Positions 18,006-25,836 of a DNA stretch of 39,655 bases are shown here, in pieces. Every line of letters begins with the position of its first letter. The stretch's first letter is position 1. Below the pieces are notes generated by a model. It did no database searches and was not told the DNA's origin. It saw nothing but the letters and a program-made list of their open reading frames with translations. The position numbers were made by a program, and so were the translations under genes. The stretch spans positions 1 through 39,655 of the forward strand of contig NZ_QPMH01000029.1 in NCBI RefSeq assembly GCF_003344765.1. Reading direction: 5' to 3'. Origin of the DNA: Ferruginivarius sediminum. GTDB taxonomy: Bacteria > Pseudomonadota > Alphaproteobacteria > Kiloniellales > Rhodovibrionaceae.

Positions 18006-20096
18006 TCAGCGCTTGCGCCCCTTGCGGCCCTTGCCGCCGCTGCCGCGCCCCTTGGAACGCGACTTCGCGGCGGGATTGCGCGGGCGCTCCCCGCCGGATT
18101 GCGCCTTGCCGCCGACAGCACTCTCGTCCGCCGACTGCGTCTGCGAGCCAGCGCCGGCTTCCGCCGTGGCAAGCGCGGCCTTGCCCGCTTCGCCGCTTTC
18201 CTCCTCGTCCGGCTGGCTCGCCGTGGCCTGTTTCTCCTCGGCACCGTCCGCAGCCTTGGTGGAGGCGGCGGGTTCCTCCTTCTCCGATTCCTTGGCGTCG
18301 CCCTTGGTCTTGCCCAGGGCCGGCAGCATCGATTCCTGCTTGCCGCCAATCTGCATGCCGGCGCGCCTCATGATCACGTACTGCTGCAGGATCGTCAGCA
18401 GGTTGTTCCACGTCCAGTAGACCACCAACCCGGCCGGGAACTGCGCCAGCAGGAAGGTGAACATGATCGGCATCAGCTTGAAGATCTTCGCCTGCGTCGG
18501 GTCCGCCGGCTGCGGGTTCAGCATGTGCTGGAGGTACATGGTGACGCCCATGATCAGCGGCAGGATGCCGATGTTCACGACACTCAGCGCACCAAGCTCC
18601 GGCACGCCCCAGGGCGCCAGGCCGAAGAGATTGGTGATCGCCGTGGGATCTTTCGCCGAAAGATCCTGGATCCAGCCGAAGAAGGGCGCGTGGCGCATCT
18701 CGATGGTGACGAAAAGCACCTTGTAAAGCGCGAAGAACACTGGGATCTGCACCAGGATGGGCAGGCAGCCCGAGGCGGGGTTGGCGCCCTCGCGCTTGTA
18801 GAGCGCCATCATCTCCTGGTTCAGCCGCTGCTTGTCGTCGGCGAACCGCTCCCGCAGCTTCACCATTTCAGGCTGCAGCTTCCGCATCTTGGCCATGGAG
18901 CGATAGGACTTGTTGGCCAGTGGGAAGAACAGAAGCTTGATGATGACCACGAGGATCAGGATGGCGACGCCGAAGTTGCCAGTATACTGCGCGAAGAAGT
19001 GCAGCATTTTGAACAGCGGCTTGGTCAGGAAGTAGAACCACCCGAAGTCGACGGCCTTGTCGAACATTGGAACGCCAAGGTTGTCCTTGTAATGGTCAAG
19101 GACCGAAACCTCTTTCGCGCCCGCGAACAGACGACTCGTCCGCTCAAGGCTCTCGCCCGCCTGGAGGCGCACGCTGTCGTGCATGAAGTCGGTCTGGTAT
19201 TTCGACACGCCGCCCGCGTCGGCATGCAGGAAGCGCGTGCGCACCCCGGTATCCTGATCCGGGATCAGGCTGACCAGCCAGTACTTGTCGGTGATGCCGA
19301 GCCAGCCACCGGTCGTGCGCTGGGTGATCGGACCGTCGTCCTGAAGGTCGTCGTAGTCGATCTCTTCCAGCGTACCGTTCAGCACGCCGATCGGGCCTTC
19401 GTGCAGAATGTAGTAGCCCAGCGTGTCCGGCGTGCCGCGTCGGGAGATCAGGCCGTAGGGCGCCAGCGACACCGCGTCGCCCGACTCGTTGGTCACCCGC
19501 TGGGTGACCGTGAACATGTACCTCTCGTCGATGGCGTACACGCGGGTGAAGGTGAGCCCGGCGTCATTCGTCCACGTCAGCGTCAGATCCCGGCCCGGGG
19601 CCAGCGTCTCGCCGTCGGCGGACCAGCGCGTCTCGCCATTCGGCAGGTCCGCGCCGTTCTCGGCGGCGACCCAGCCGAAGGCGGCGTAGTACGCCTGCTC
19701 CGAGCCCGGCGGGGAGAGCAGGTCGATCTTGCCGCTGTCGGGCTCGATCGTCTGCTCGTAGTTGCGCAGCGTCAGATCGTCGATGCGCCCGCCGACAAGC
19801 GAGATCGACCCCCTCAGCGTCGGCGTGTCGATGGTGACGCGCGGGCCCTCGGCGACCAGCTCGTCGCGGTCCGGCGCATTGGGCACGCCAGGCGCCGCGC
19901 CGGGCACCTCGCCCTGCTGGGCCTGCGGCATGTTCGCGCCGGAGGTCGGCTGCTCATCCTCGCTCGTCTGCTGCTGCTGTTGCTGCACCTGTTGGGCAAG
20001 TTCGGCCTCGCGCTGAGGCGCGTTATACAGCAGCTCGAAACCGAGCAGGATGGCGACCGAGGCGACGATCGCCAGGATTAGGTTGCGTTGTTCCAT
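18006..20096 (-). CDS. yidC: Membrane protein insertase YidC
   Basis: Inserts proteins into the inner membrane, alone or with SecYEG. The 696-residue protein begins MEQRNLILAIVASVAILLGF (first helix), then a low-complexity Gln/Glu stretch, a large periplasmic beta domain (about 75-370) and the conserved helical core with FGVAILILVVIIKLLFFPL, GCLPILVQIPVFFALYKVL and FPAGLVVYWTWNN. The last 95 or so residues form an unusually long Ala/Glu/Ser-rich tail that ends in a strongly basic Arg/Lys/Gly stretch, which would favour ribosome contact. Start and order (rpmH-rnpA-yidD-yidC) are canonical. Confidence 0.96.
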   Translation of the reverse strand: MEQRNLILAIVASVAILLGFELLYNAPQREAELAQQVQQQQQQTSEDEQPTSGANMPQAQQGEVPGAAPGVPNAPDRDELVAEGPRVTIDTPTLRGSISLVGGRIDDLTLRNYEQTIEPDSGKIDLLSPPGSEQAYYAAFGWVAAENGADLPNGETRWSADGETLAPGRDLTLTWTNDAGLTFTRVYAIDERYMFTVTQRVTNESGDAVSLAPYGLISRRGTPDTLGYYILHEGPIGVLNGTLEEIDYDDLQDDGPITQRTTGGWLGITDKYWLVSLIPDQDTGVRTRFLHADAGGVSKYQTDFMHDSVRLQAGESLERTSRLFAGAKEVSVLDHYKDNLGVPMFDKAVDFGWFYFLTKPLFKMLHFFAQYTGNFGVAILILVVIIKLLFFPLANKSYRSMAKMRKLQPEMVKLRERFADDKQRLNQEMMALYKREGANPASGCLPILVQIPVFFALYKVLFVTIEMRHAPFFGWIQDLSAKDPTAITNLFGLAPWGVPELGALSVVNIGILPLIMGVTMYLQHMLNPQPADPTQAKIFKLMPIMFTFLLAQFPAGLVVYWTWNNLLTILQQYVIMRRAGMQIGGKQESMLPALGKTKGDAKESEKEEPAASTKAADGAEEKQATASQPDEEESGEAGKAALATAEAGAGSQTQSADESAVGGKAQSGGERPRNPAAKSRSKGRGSGGKGRKGRKR

Positions 20097-20112
20097 CGCC
20101 TTCGCCGTTGGT

Positions 20113-20442
20113 TCAGAAGTTCGCCACGCCCGCCTTCGAGGCGTCGCCACGGTCGCCGCACCCACGCTTCCGGCCGTCGCGCGCGGCGGGTTCGGGCACC
20201 GGGTCGTAGCCCCAGCGGCCCCAAGGATGGCAGCGCGCCAGACGCCGCAGGGTCAGCCAGCCGCCGCGCAGCGGCCCGTGGCGCCGCAGCGCTTCGATCG
20301 CGTAGTGCGAGCAGCTTGGTTCATGCCGGCACGACGAGGGCGTGACCGCCGACAGGCCCTGGTACGCGTACACCAGCATCAGCAGCGCCGCGCGGAGAAT
20401 TGCCGCAACGCCCGCCTTCGCCGCCGCCAACGCCTGTGTCAT
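20113..20442 (-). CDS. yidD: Membrane insertion efficiency factor YidD
   Basis: A 109-residue YidD. It has an N-terminal amphipathic/hydrophobic helix, then the family core: CRHEPSCSHYAIEALRRHG (Cys38, Cys44), GWLTLRRLARCHPWG (Cys71) and GYDPVPE. The product helps YidC-dependent insertion in E. coli. The ATG shares one base with the rnpA stop (TGATG), so translation is probably coupled. The C-terminal 25 residues are polar and not conserved in my recollection of the family. Confidence 0.93.
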   Translation of the reverse strand: MTQALAAAKAGVAAILRAALLMLVYAYQGLSAVTPSSCRHEPSCSHYAIEALRRHGPLRGGWLTLRRLARCHPWGRWGYDPVPEPAARDGRKRGCGDRGDASKAGVANF

Positions 20443-20891
20443 CACCGTTCCCTTTTGTCCCGCCGATGCCCGCAGTTGCCGGGTTCCGGGTTTCCGCGCG
20501 GCCGATGGCCGTTCGCGCTCAGCTTGCGGACGGCCGTACGCAGGTCGGCGACCAGATCCGCATACGGCCGCGTCAAGGTCGCCTTCCGCCCAATCACGAC
20601 ATAGTCGTAACCGGGCCGCCCCACCTCGGGGAGAACCGCTCTGGCCGCGGCGCGAAGACGCCGGCGGGCACGGTTGCGTTGCACCGAGTTGCCGACCTTG
20701 CGCGAAACCGTGATGCCCAGACGCGCCTGTGGCGCGTCCTCGTTCCCGTCCCCGGCATGGTCCGACCGGGTCTCGGCCGCTTCCTCGCGAGGCAGCGCCT
20801 GCACCACGACACCGGGCATGACCCATTTGCGTCGGCCGCCGGCAACCCGCAGGAATTCGGGCCGCTTGGTCAGCCGCCCGACCTCCGTCAT
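20442..20891 (-). CDS. rnpA: Ribonuclease P protein component
   Basis: Protein subunit of RNase P, which trims tRNA 5' ends. The 149-residue protein has the RNR-box region SRKVGNSVQRNRARRRLRAA (about 63-82) and the late strand YDYVVIGRKAT. Two features are unusual in detail: an acidic Glu/Asp-rich insertion at about 36-54, and a basic, His-containing C-terminal extension after the folded domain. It starts 29 bases after rpmH, as in most bacteria. Confidence 0.94.
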   Translation of the reverse strand: MTEVGRLTKRPEFLRVAGGRRKWVMPGVVVQALPREEAAETRSDHAGDGNEDAPQARLGITVSRKVGNSVQRNRARRRLRAAARAVLPEVGRPGYDYVVIGRKATLTRPYADLVADLRTAVRKLSANGHRPRGNPEPGNCGHRRDKRER

Positions 20892-20920
20892 CGGCGCGCT
20901 TGGGTTCCTCGGCGCGCGGG

Positions 20921-21055
20921 TCAGGCGCTCAGGCGCTTGCGGCCCCGGCGGCGGCGGTTGTTGAGAACGCGGCGGCCGCCGACAGTGGCCATCCGCGCGC
21001 GGAAACCGTGCCGGCGCTTGCGGACCAGCACGCTCGGCTGAAATGTGCGCTTCAC
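20921..21055 (-). CDS. rpmH: 50S ribosomal protein L34
   Basis: A 44-residue basic protein too short for routine ORF listing. It begins MKRTFQPSVLVRKRRHGFRA and ends GRKRLSA, a full-length bacterial L34. The start codon is GTG, with GGAG 9 bases upstream. It is the first gene after the promoter at 21101-21129 and leads rnpA, yidD, yidC and the genes beyond. Confidence 0.96.
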   Translation of the reverse strand: MKRTFQPSVLVRKRRHGFRARMATVGGRRVLNNRRRRGRKRLSA

Positions 21056-21100
21056 AGCAAATACTCCGTTATGAGGCGGCTTTTGCGAATTTGCGTCAGG

Positions 21101-21129
21101 GGTATAAGCACCGCTACCGCCCGTGTCAA
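21101..21129 (-). promoter_or_regulatory. Strong sigma-70-type promoter for rpmH operon
   Basis: Read on the minus strand: TTGACA (21124-21129), a 17-base spacer and TATACC (21101-21106). The -35 box is a perfect consensus and the spacing is ideal; the -10 box matches 5 of 6 bases. It lies about 45 bases before the rpmH GTG and probably drives rpmH-rnpA-yidD-yidC, perhaps further. Confidence 0.75.
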
Positions 21130-21300
21130 CGACGGGCGGCCGGCTACGCGACAGCAGGTGGTATTGTTCGCATACCTATCACAAGTGTTTGAGCAGCGTT
21201 TATTTGGCCTTCGTGCGCTCGCTGATACATAGACGGCCGTGCGGGCCGCCCCGGGATAAGGACCACCGCCCGCCAAAGGAATGCCGCGATCCGTTCGGAA

Positions 21301-22095
21301 ATGGCCATGAAAAGCGAAGTTGAACCGGTCCAGCGCCGAGGGGAAGATGCCTCCATGCGCGAGGTGAATGGAAACGGCGATACGAAGCAGCCCGTTCTGC
21401 GGCGTCTGCTGCCGGTCCTGATACTGGCATTGGGTTTCGCTGCATTTTTCCTGCTGGACCTGGACCGCTATCTCAGCTTCGAGGCACTGGCGGAACACCG
21501 TGACTGGCTGACCGGGCAGGTTGAAGAGAACGCGTTCCTCGCGTCCGCCGGCTATATCCTTGCGTATGCGCTGGTGGCGGCGCTGTCGATTCCCGGCGGT
21601 GCCATCCTGACGATCCTGGGCGGCTTCCTGTTCGGAACCTGGCTCGGCGCCGCCTATGCCGTGATCGGCGCGACGTTAGGCTCCGTCGCCGTGTTCCTTG
21701 CCGCCCGGACAGCGTTGCACGATATCCTGCTCGAAAAGGCTGGCTCGGCGGTCAAGCGGATGCGGGCGGGGTTCCAGGAGAACGCGTTGAGCTATCTCCT
21801 CGTTCTGCGGCTCATTCCGGTCTGTCCGTTCTGGCTGGTGAATCTGGTTCCGGCATTCCTCGGCGTTCCGCTTGGCACCTACACCCTTGGCACGCTGGTG
21901 GGGATCGTTCCGGGTTCGCTGGTCTATGCCAGTTTGGGCAACGGGCTTGGCGCCGTCTTCGCGGCGGGCCAAACACCGGATATCGGCATAATCTTCGATC
22001 CCGTGATCCTGGGGCCGATCCTTGGCCTGGCCGTTCTGGCGATGCTGCCGGTGGCGTACAAGAAATATCGCGGACGGCGGACATCGCCGCGCTGA
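21301..22095 (+). CDS. TVP38/TMEM64 (DedA-like) membrane protein
   Basis: A 264-residue inner-membrane protein of the SNARE-associated/VTT family. After a polar N-terminus there is a helix near 34-52, then the conserved core: ALVAALSIPGGAILTILGGF, FGTWLGAAYAVIGATLGS and LLVLRLIPVCPFWLVNLVPA with FLGVPLGTYTLGTLVGIVPG. VTT proteins are linked to lipid scrambling or transport; the substrate here is unknown. Three start codons are possible (21301, 21307, 21355); 21301 is kept because GGAA precedes it. The gene is 17 bases upstream of a flavin disulfide reductase, a pairing that in other bacteria occurs as a fused protein. Confidence 0.85.
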   Translation: MAMKSEVEPVQRRGEDASMREVNGNGDTKQPVLRRLLPVLILALGFAAFFLLDLDRYLSFEALAEHRDWLTGQVEENAFLASAGYILAYALVAALSIPGGAILTILGGFLFGTWLGAAYAVIGATLGSVAVFLAARTALHDILLEKAGSAVKRMRAGFQENALSYLLVLRLIPVCPFWLVNLVPAFLGVPLGTYTLGTLVGIVPGSLVYASLGNGLGAVFAAGQTPDIGIIFDPVILGPILGLAVLAMLPVAYKKYRGRRTSPR

Positions 22096-22112
22096 TAGGG
22101 CATATTCGCAAT

Positions 22113-23540
22113 ATGAAAAACTCTCGTCTGACGCCGGATCTGTGCATCGTCGGCGCCGGATCGGCCGGTCTTGCCATCGCCGCCGGCGCGCAGCAGATGG
22201 GCGCGGATTGCGTGCTTGTCGAACGCGGCAAGATGGGCGGCGACTGCCTGAACTACGGGTGCGTGCCGTCAAAGGCATTGCTGGCGGCGGGCCGGGCGGC
22301 GCGCCTGGGCGCGGCCGCGCGCGCTTTCGGGGTGACCTACGATCCGCCGCGCGTCGACTTCCAGGCCGTGCACGATCACGTGCACGGCGTCATCGATGCC
22401 ATCAAGCCGATGGATTCGCAGGAACGCTTCGAGGGCCTGGGCGTCACCGTCCTGCGCGGCGAGGCGTCGTTCGTCGGCCCGCGCGAGGTGCGCGTCGGCG
22501 AGCACAGCGTACGCGCACGGCGCTTCGTGCTGGCCACCGGATCGACCGCCGCCGTCCCACCGATTCCGGGGCTTGCCGAGACGCCTTACCTGACCAACGA
22601 GACGATCTTCGATCTGAGCGAGCGGCCCGAGCACCTGATCGTGATCGGCGCCGGCGCCATCGGCAGCGAACTTGGGCAGGCGTTCGCGCATCTGGGCGCC
22701 AAGGTATCGTTGATCGAGATGGCGCGGGTCCTGCCGCACGAGGACGAGGAACTGGGCGAGTGCGTGCGCCAGAGCCTGCGCGCCGACGGCGTCGACCTGC
22801 ACGAGGGCGTGGCCGTGTCCGCTGTGGCCGCGAAGGGGGGCGGCATCGAGGTGACGCTTGAGGCCGATGGAGGCGAGCGCCGGCTGCAGGGGAGCCACCT
22901 GCTGGTCGCGGCCGGCCGCCGTCCGGTCCTCGATGGCCTCGGCCTGGAGGCCGCGGGGATCGAGCGGCGCGATGGCGCGCTGGTGGTCGACCGGCGGCTG
23001 CGCACGACGAACCGCCGGGTCTTCGCCGCCGGCGATGTGGGTGGCGGGCCGATGTTCACGCACGTGGCCGGCTATCACGCCGGGATCGTCATCAAGAACG
23101 CGCTGTTCCGGATTCCCGCCAAGGCCGACCATTCCGCCGTGCCCCGCGTCACCTACACCACGCCGGAGCTGGCCCAGGTCGGCCTGAGCGAGGCGCAGGC
23201 ACGCGAGCGCGGCGGCGCAATCCATGTCCTGCGCTGGCCCTTCGCCGAGAACGACCGCGCCCAGGCCGAGCGAAACACGCACGGTCTGATCAAGGCCATC
23301 ACCGACAAGCGCGGCAAGGTGCTCGGCTGCGGCATCGCGGGCGAGCATGCCGGGGAGCTGATCCAGCCCTGGATCCTCGCCATGCAGAAGGGCATGAAGG
23401 TCGGCGACATGGCGCAGACGATCGTGCCCTATCCCACGCTTGGCGAGGTGTCGAAGCGCGCGGCCGGCAGTTATTACACGCCGAAGCTGTTCTCCGAGCG
23501 CACCCGGCGAATCGTGCGCCTTCTGGCCCGTCTGGGGTAG
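22113..23540 (+). CDS. FAD-dependent dihydrolipoamide dehydrogenase/mercuric reductase-like oxidoreductase
   Basis: A 475-residue class I flavin disulfide reductase. FAD-binding GAGSAGL lies at 14-20, the redox-active pair Cys45/Cys50 in GGDCLNYGCVPSK, the NAD(P) site VIGAGAIGSELGQ near 175-187, and the second FAD motif VFAAGDVGGG near 308-317. The C-terminal dimer motif reads YPTLGEV, where dihydrolipoamide dehydrogenases have HPTLSE, so the usual His is Tyr. It is therefore probably not a pyruvate-dehydrogenase E3; mercury reduction is also unproven since there is no MerA heavy-metal domain and no mer gene nearby. Likely a partner of the TVP38-type protein just upstream. Confidence 0.85.
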   Translation: MKNSRLTPDLCIVGAGSAGLAIAAGAQQMGADCVLVERGKMGGDCLNYGCVPSKALLAAGRAARLGAAARAFGVTYDPPRVDFQAVHDHVHGVIDAIKPMDSQERFEGLGVTVLRGEASFVGPREVRVGEHSVRARRFVLATGSTAAVPPIPGLAETPYLTNETIFDLSERPEHLIVIGAGAIGSELGQAFAHLGAKVSLIEMARVLPHEDEELGECVRQSLRADGVDLHEGVAVSAVAAKGGGIEVTLEADGGERRLQGSHLLVAAGRRPVLDGLGLEAAGIERRDGALVVDRRLRTTNRRVFAAGDVGGGPMFTHVAGYHAGIVIKNALFRIPAKADHSAVPRVTYTTPELAQVGLSEAQARERGGAIHVLRWPFAENDRAQAERNTHGLIKAITDKRGKVLGCGIAGEHAGELIQPWILAMQKGMKVGDMAQTIVPYPTLGEVSKRAAGSYYTPKLFSERTRRIVRLLARLG

Positions 23541-23680
23541 GCTAGCAAATTTCGCCTGCGTTCTTGCCGGATCCTTCACGCGGATTTGAAAAATTTCGTC
23601 CGATCTTTGATTGGCGTCGTGTCCGGGACTCGATGAGACTTCACGTATCGCGCCGTCGAACGCGCGTATCCGACGAGCCG

Positions 23681-23699
23681 GGCGGCCGGCATGGCCGCC
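23681..23699. other. Hairpin upstream of the NPC-repeat gene
   Basis: GGCGGCC and GGCCGCC form a perfect 7-bp stem with a 5-base loop, 34 bases before the ATG of the small Cys-rich gene. It could end transcription of the reductase or sit in the leader of the small gene. No long T-run follows. Confidence 0.35.
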
Positions 23700-23733
23700 T
23701 TGACGGCTTGAACGAAATGACAGGAGGGCTCCC

Positions 23734-23925
23734 ATGTGGAAGAAGACCGCCGTGGCGCTGAGTGTTGCGACGCTGGCCAGCAGTGCGGCCGTCGCGCTGC
23801 CGGACGCGCAGGCCAAGGATATCGACACCTCTACCCAGATCGCGGCCTGCAACCCGTGCAATCCCTGTAACCCCTGCAATCCGTGCAACCCATGCAACCC
23901 GTGCAATCCCTGCAAGCCCGACTGA
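23734..23925 (+). CDS. Secreted Cys-rich peptide with seven NPC repeats
   Basis: A 63-residue precursor. Residues 1-27 look like a Sec signal peptide: MWKK, a hydrophobic Ala/Val/Leu core and an AQA cleavage site before KDIDTS. The mature part of about 36 residues ends in Cys-(Asn-Pro-Cys)x7-Lys-Pro-Asp, giving eight cysteines two residues apart. Codons vary between repeats (AAC/AAT, CCG/CCC/CCA, TGC/TGT), so the protein repeat is being kept, not just a recent DNA slip. AGGAGGG (23722-23728) lies 5 bases before the ATG, a strong ribosome site. I know no characterised family. A thiol-rich metal or redox buffer in the periplasm is a guess. Confidence 0.85.
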   Translation: MWKKTAVALSVATLASSAAVALPDAQAKDIDTSTQIAACNPCNPCNPCNPCNPCNPCNPCKPD

Positions 23926-23972
23926 ACGGATTGACGCGTCACGGGATGATGCGGGTTTGAGCGCCTCGCCGA

Positions 23973-24001
23973 CCGGGGGCAGCGGCATTGCCTGTCCCCG
24001 G
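23973..24001. terminator. GC-rich hairpin after the NPC-repeat gene
   Basis: CCGGGGGCAG pairs with CTGTCCCCGG (10 bp including one G-U pair) around a 9-base loop, 47 bases after the stop. It separates the small gene from the histidine kinase. No T-tract follows. Confidence 0.4.
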
Positions 24002-24079
24002 CGGCCGGGGCCCAGACCGCGGTTTCCGATCCCGGTTCTATGGCGTAAGGCGCCCGGGCTCGTGCTATAGTCCGGTGCC

Positions 24080-25519
24080 ATGAATGCGCGTTCGCTCAAT
24101 CTTCCGCATGTCGCGAAAGGCCTGTCCGCCCGGTTGCTGGTGCTGACGATATTTTTCGTCATGCTGGCGGAAGTGATGATCTTCGTCCCGTCGATCGCGC
24201 GCTATCGCTTGAACTACCTGGAAGAGAAGCTGGCCAACGGCCATCTTGCCATGCTGGCCTTGCAGGCAACGCCGGACCAGGCGGTGGGCGAGGCGATCGA
24301 GAAGCGGCTTCTCTCGCACGCCGGTGCCTACTCCGTTGCTTTGCGCGAACCGGGCGAGCGCAAGCTGATCCTGATGCAGGAGACCCCGCAGCGGGTCGAT
24401 GCCACCTACGACCTGCGCGAGGCGGGCACCTTCCAGTTGATCGGCGACGCTTTCTCATCGCTGCTTGGCCCCGGCGACAGGCGGCTGCGGGTGATCGGCA
24501 CCTCGCCGCAGGACGGCTCGGCGATGGTCGAGGTGGTCGTCGACGAGGCGCCGCTGTGCCGGGCGATGCTGGCGTTCGGCGAGCGGATTCTGGGGCTGTC
24601 GCTCGTCATATCCCTGTTCGCCGCCGCGCTGGTCTATCTCAGCCTGCACATGCTGCTCGTGCGGCCCATGCGCCGCCTCACCGAAAGCATGACGCGGTTT
24701 CGCGAGGACCCGGAGGATCTGTCCAACCATATCCGCCCCTCCGCCCGCACCGACGAGGTCGGCGTCGCCGAGCACGAGCTGGCCTCGATGCAGGAGCGCC
24801 TGACAGCCGCGCTGCATCAGAAGGCGCGGCTGGCGGCGCTGGGCATCGCGGTCACCAAGATCAACCACGATTTGAAGAACATCCTCTCCACGGCCCGGCT
24901 GATCTCCGACCGCCTGTCGGAAAGCGACGACCCGGAGGTGCGTCGGGTGACGCCGACACTGGTGAAGGCGATAGACCGCGCCGTGAACCTGTGCGTGCAA
25001 ACCCTGAACTTCAGCCGCGAAGGGCCGCCGCAACTCAATCTGACCCGGTTCGACCTCGGCGAGCTTGTCGAGGATGTCGGTTTCGGTCTGCCTGCTTCGG
25101 AACACGAGGGCGCATGGCGGAACATGCTGCCCGAGGGCCTGGAGCTGGAGGCCGACCGCGATCAGCTTTACCGCGTCTTTGCGAACATCGGCCGCAACGC
25201 CATCGAAGCCGGGGCCAGCCGTGTCAGCGTACGCGGCGAGGAAACCGAGTCGGGGCTGAGCATCCGGATCGAGGACGACGGTCCCGGCCTGCCGCCAAGG
25301 GCCTACGAGAACATCTTCCAGCCCTTCGCGGGCACGGTGAAGCAGGGCGGGACCGGCCTTGGCCTTGCCATCGCCCGCGATCTGGTGCGCGCGCACGGCG
25401 GCGACATCCGTCTTGAGCAATCGACGGCCGAGGGGACCTCTTTCCGTATCGATCTGCCCCGCCGCCAGCAGCATGGCCACCGGGGTGCGTCGGCAGGCCG
25501 CAAGCGTGCGGCGCGTTGA
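24080..25519 (+). CDS. Orphan sensor histidine kinase
   Basis: A 479-residue membrane kinase. Helix 1 is near 19-40, a periplasmic sensor region of about 130 residues follows, helix 2 is near 170-193, then a HAMP linker (VRPMRRLTESMTRFRED) and the phospho-acceptor box with His263 in KINHDLKNILSTARL. The ATPase part has NIGRNAIEAGA (N box), EDDGPGLP (G1), IFQPF (F) and GGTGLGLAIARDLV (G2). The HDLKN form of the H-box differs from the commoner HELRT. No response regulator lies beside it, so its partner is unknown. A TATAGT box at 24066-24071 sits only 9 bases before the ATG, without a clear -35, so a short or absent leader is possible. Confidence 0.88.
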   Translation: MNARSLNLPHVAKGLSARLLVLTIFFVMLAEVMIFVPSIARYRLNYLEEKLANGHLAMLALQATPDQAVGEAIEKRLLSHAGAYSVALREPGERKLILMQETPQRVDATYDLREAGTFQLIGDAFSSLLGPGDRRLRVIGTSPQDGSAMVEVVVDEAPLCRAMLAFGERILGLSLVISLFAAALVYLSLHMLLVRPMRRLTESMTRFREDPEDLSNHIRPSARTDEVGVAEHELASMQERLTAALHQKARLAALGIAVTKINHDLKNILSTARLISDRLSESDDPEVRRVTPTLVKAIDRAVNLCVQTLNFSREGPPQLNLTRFDLGELVEDVGFGLPASEHEGAWRNMLPEGLELEADRDQLYRVFANIGRNAIEAGASRVSVRGEETESGLSIRIEDDGPGLPPRAYENIFQPFAGTVKQGGTGLGLAIARDLVRAHGGDIRLEQSTAEGTSFRIDLPRRQQHGHRGASAGRKRAAR

Positions 25520-25608
25520 CCTGCGTCAATGTCCTTGCCGGCACGAGCCTCTAGCTGTAACAGCCATGGCGTGAAGAGCGGCCATTGCAGCGCAGGCAAG
25601 GAGGAAAG

Positions 25609-25818
25609 ATGGGTGTCGTCGGCAGGACCATCATAAGCGGCTTGATCGGCATTTTCGGCCTGATCGCCCTTTACTTCGCCGCGAATGCCAAGGATGGCGG
25701 CATCTACTATGGCGGGTTGCTGATCTTCGTGATGGCCGTGGTCTACATCTTCTATCAACTCAAGCGCGGCCTGGACGAAGCCGAGCGCGGGCAGGGGCAG
25801 GGAGAAGGCCACGCCTGA
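25609..25818 (+). CDS. Small two-helix membrane protein
   Basis: A 69-residue protein with two hydrophobic segments (about 6-26 and 33-51), a short Ala-Asn-Ala-Lys-Asp-Gly-Gly turn between them, and a charged, Gly/Glu-rich C-terminal tail. The ATG has AGGAGGAAAG immediately before it, an excellent ribosome site; a TTG 24 bases upstream is less likely. It lies 89 bases after the histidine kinase on the same strand and converges on aroA. I do not recognise a family; the size and layout suggest a small inner-membrane accessory protein. Confidence 0.7.
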   Translation: MGVVGRTIISGLIGIFGLIALYFAANAKDGGIYYGGLLIFVMAVVYIFYQLKRGLDEAERGQGQGEGHA

Positions 25819-25836
25819 CGCCCGAAGGGTGCAGGT

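Noticed and set aside
17718..20081. A 787-codon plus-strand frame opposite yidC
   Set aside because: Antisense to a certain yidC; composition is that of a GC-rich shadow frame.
22113..23540. Calling the flavin reductase MerA or a pyruvate dehydrogenase E3
   Set aside because: No heavy-metal-associated domain, no C-terminal vicinal cysteines, no mer genes, and the HPTLSE motif is changed to YPTLGE.
23851..23916. A short-period DNA repeat that could suggest a CRISPR or microsatellite
   Set aside because: The period is 9 bases with synonymous changes, no spacers, and lies in a coding frame with a strong ribosome site; it is the NPC protein repeat.
22269..23942. A 557-codon minus-strand frame opposite the flavin reductase and the NPC gene
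   Set aside because: It mirrors the reductase codons, has the His/Gln/Arg/Ala-rich look of antisense GC-rich frames and repeated Leu-His-Gly opposite the NPC repeats. No motif of any family is seen.
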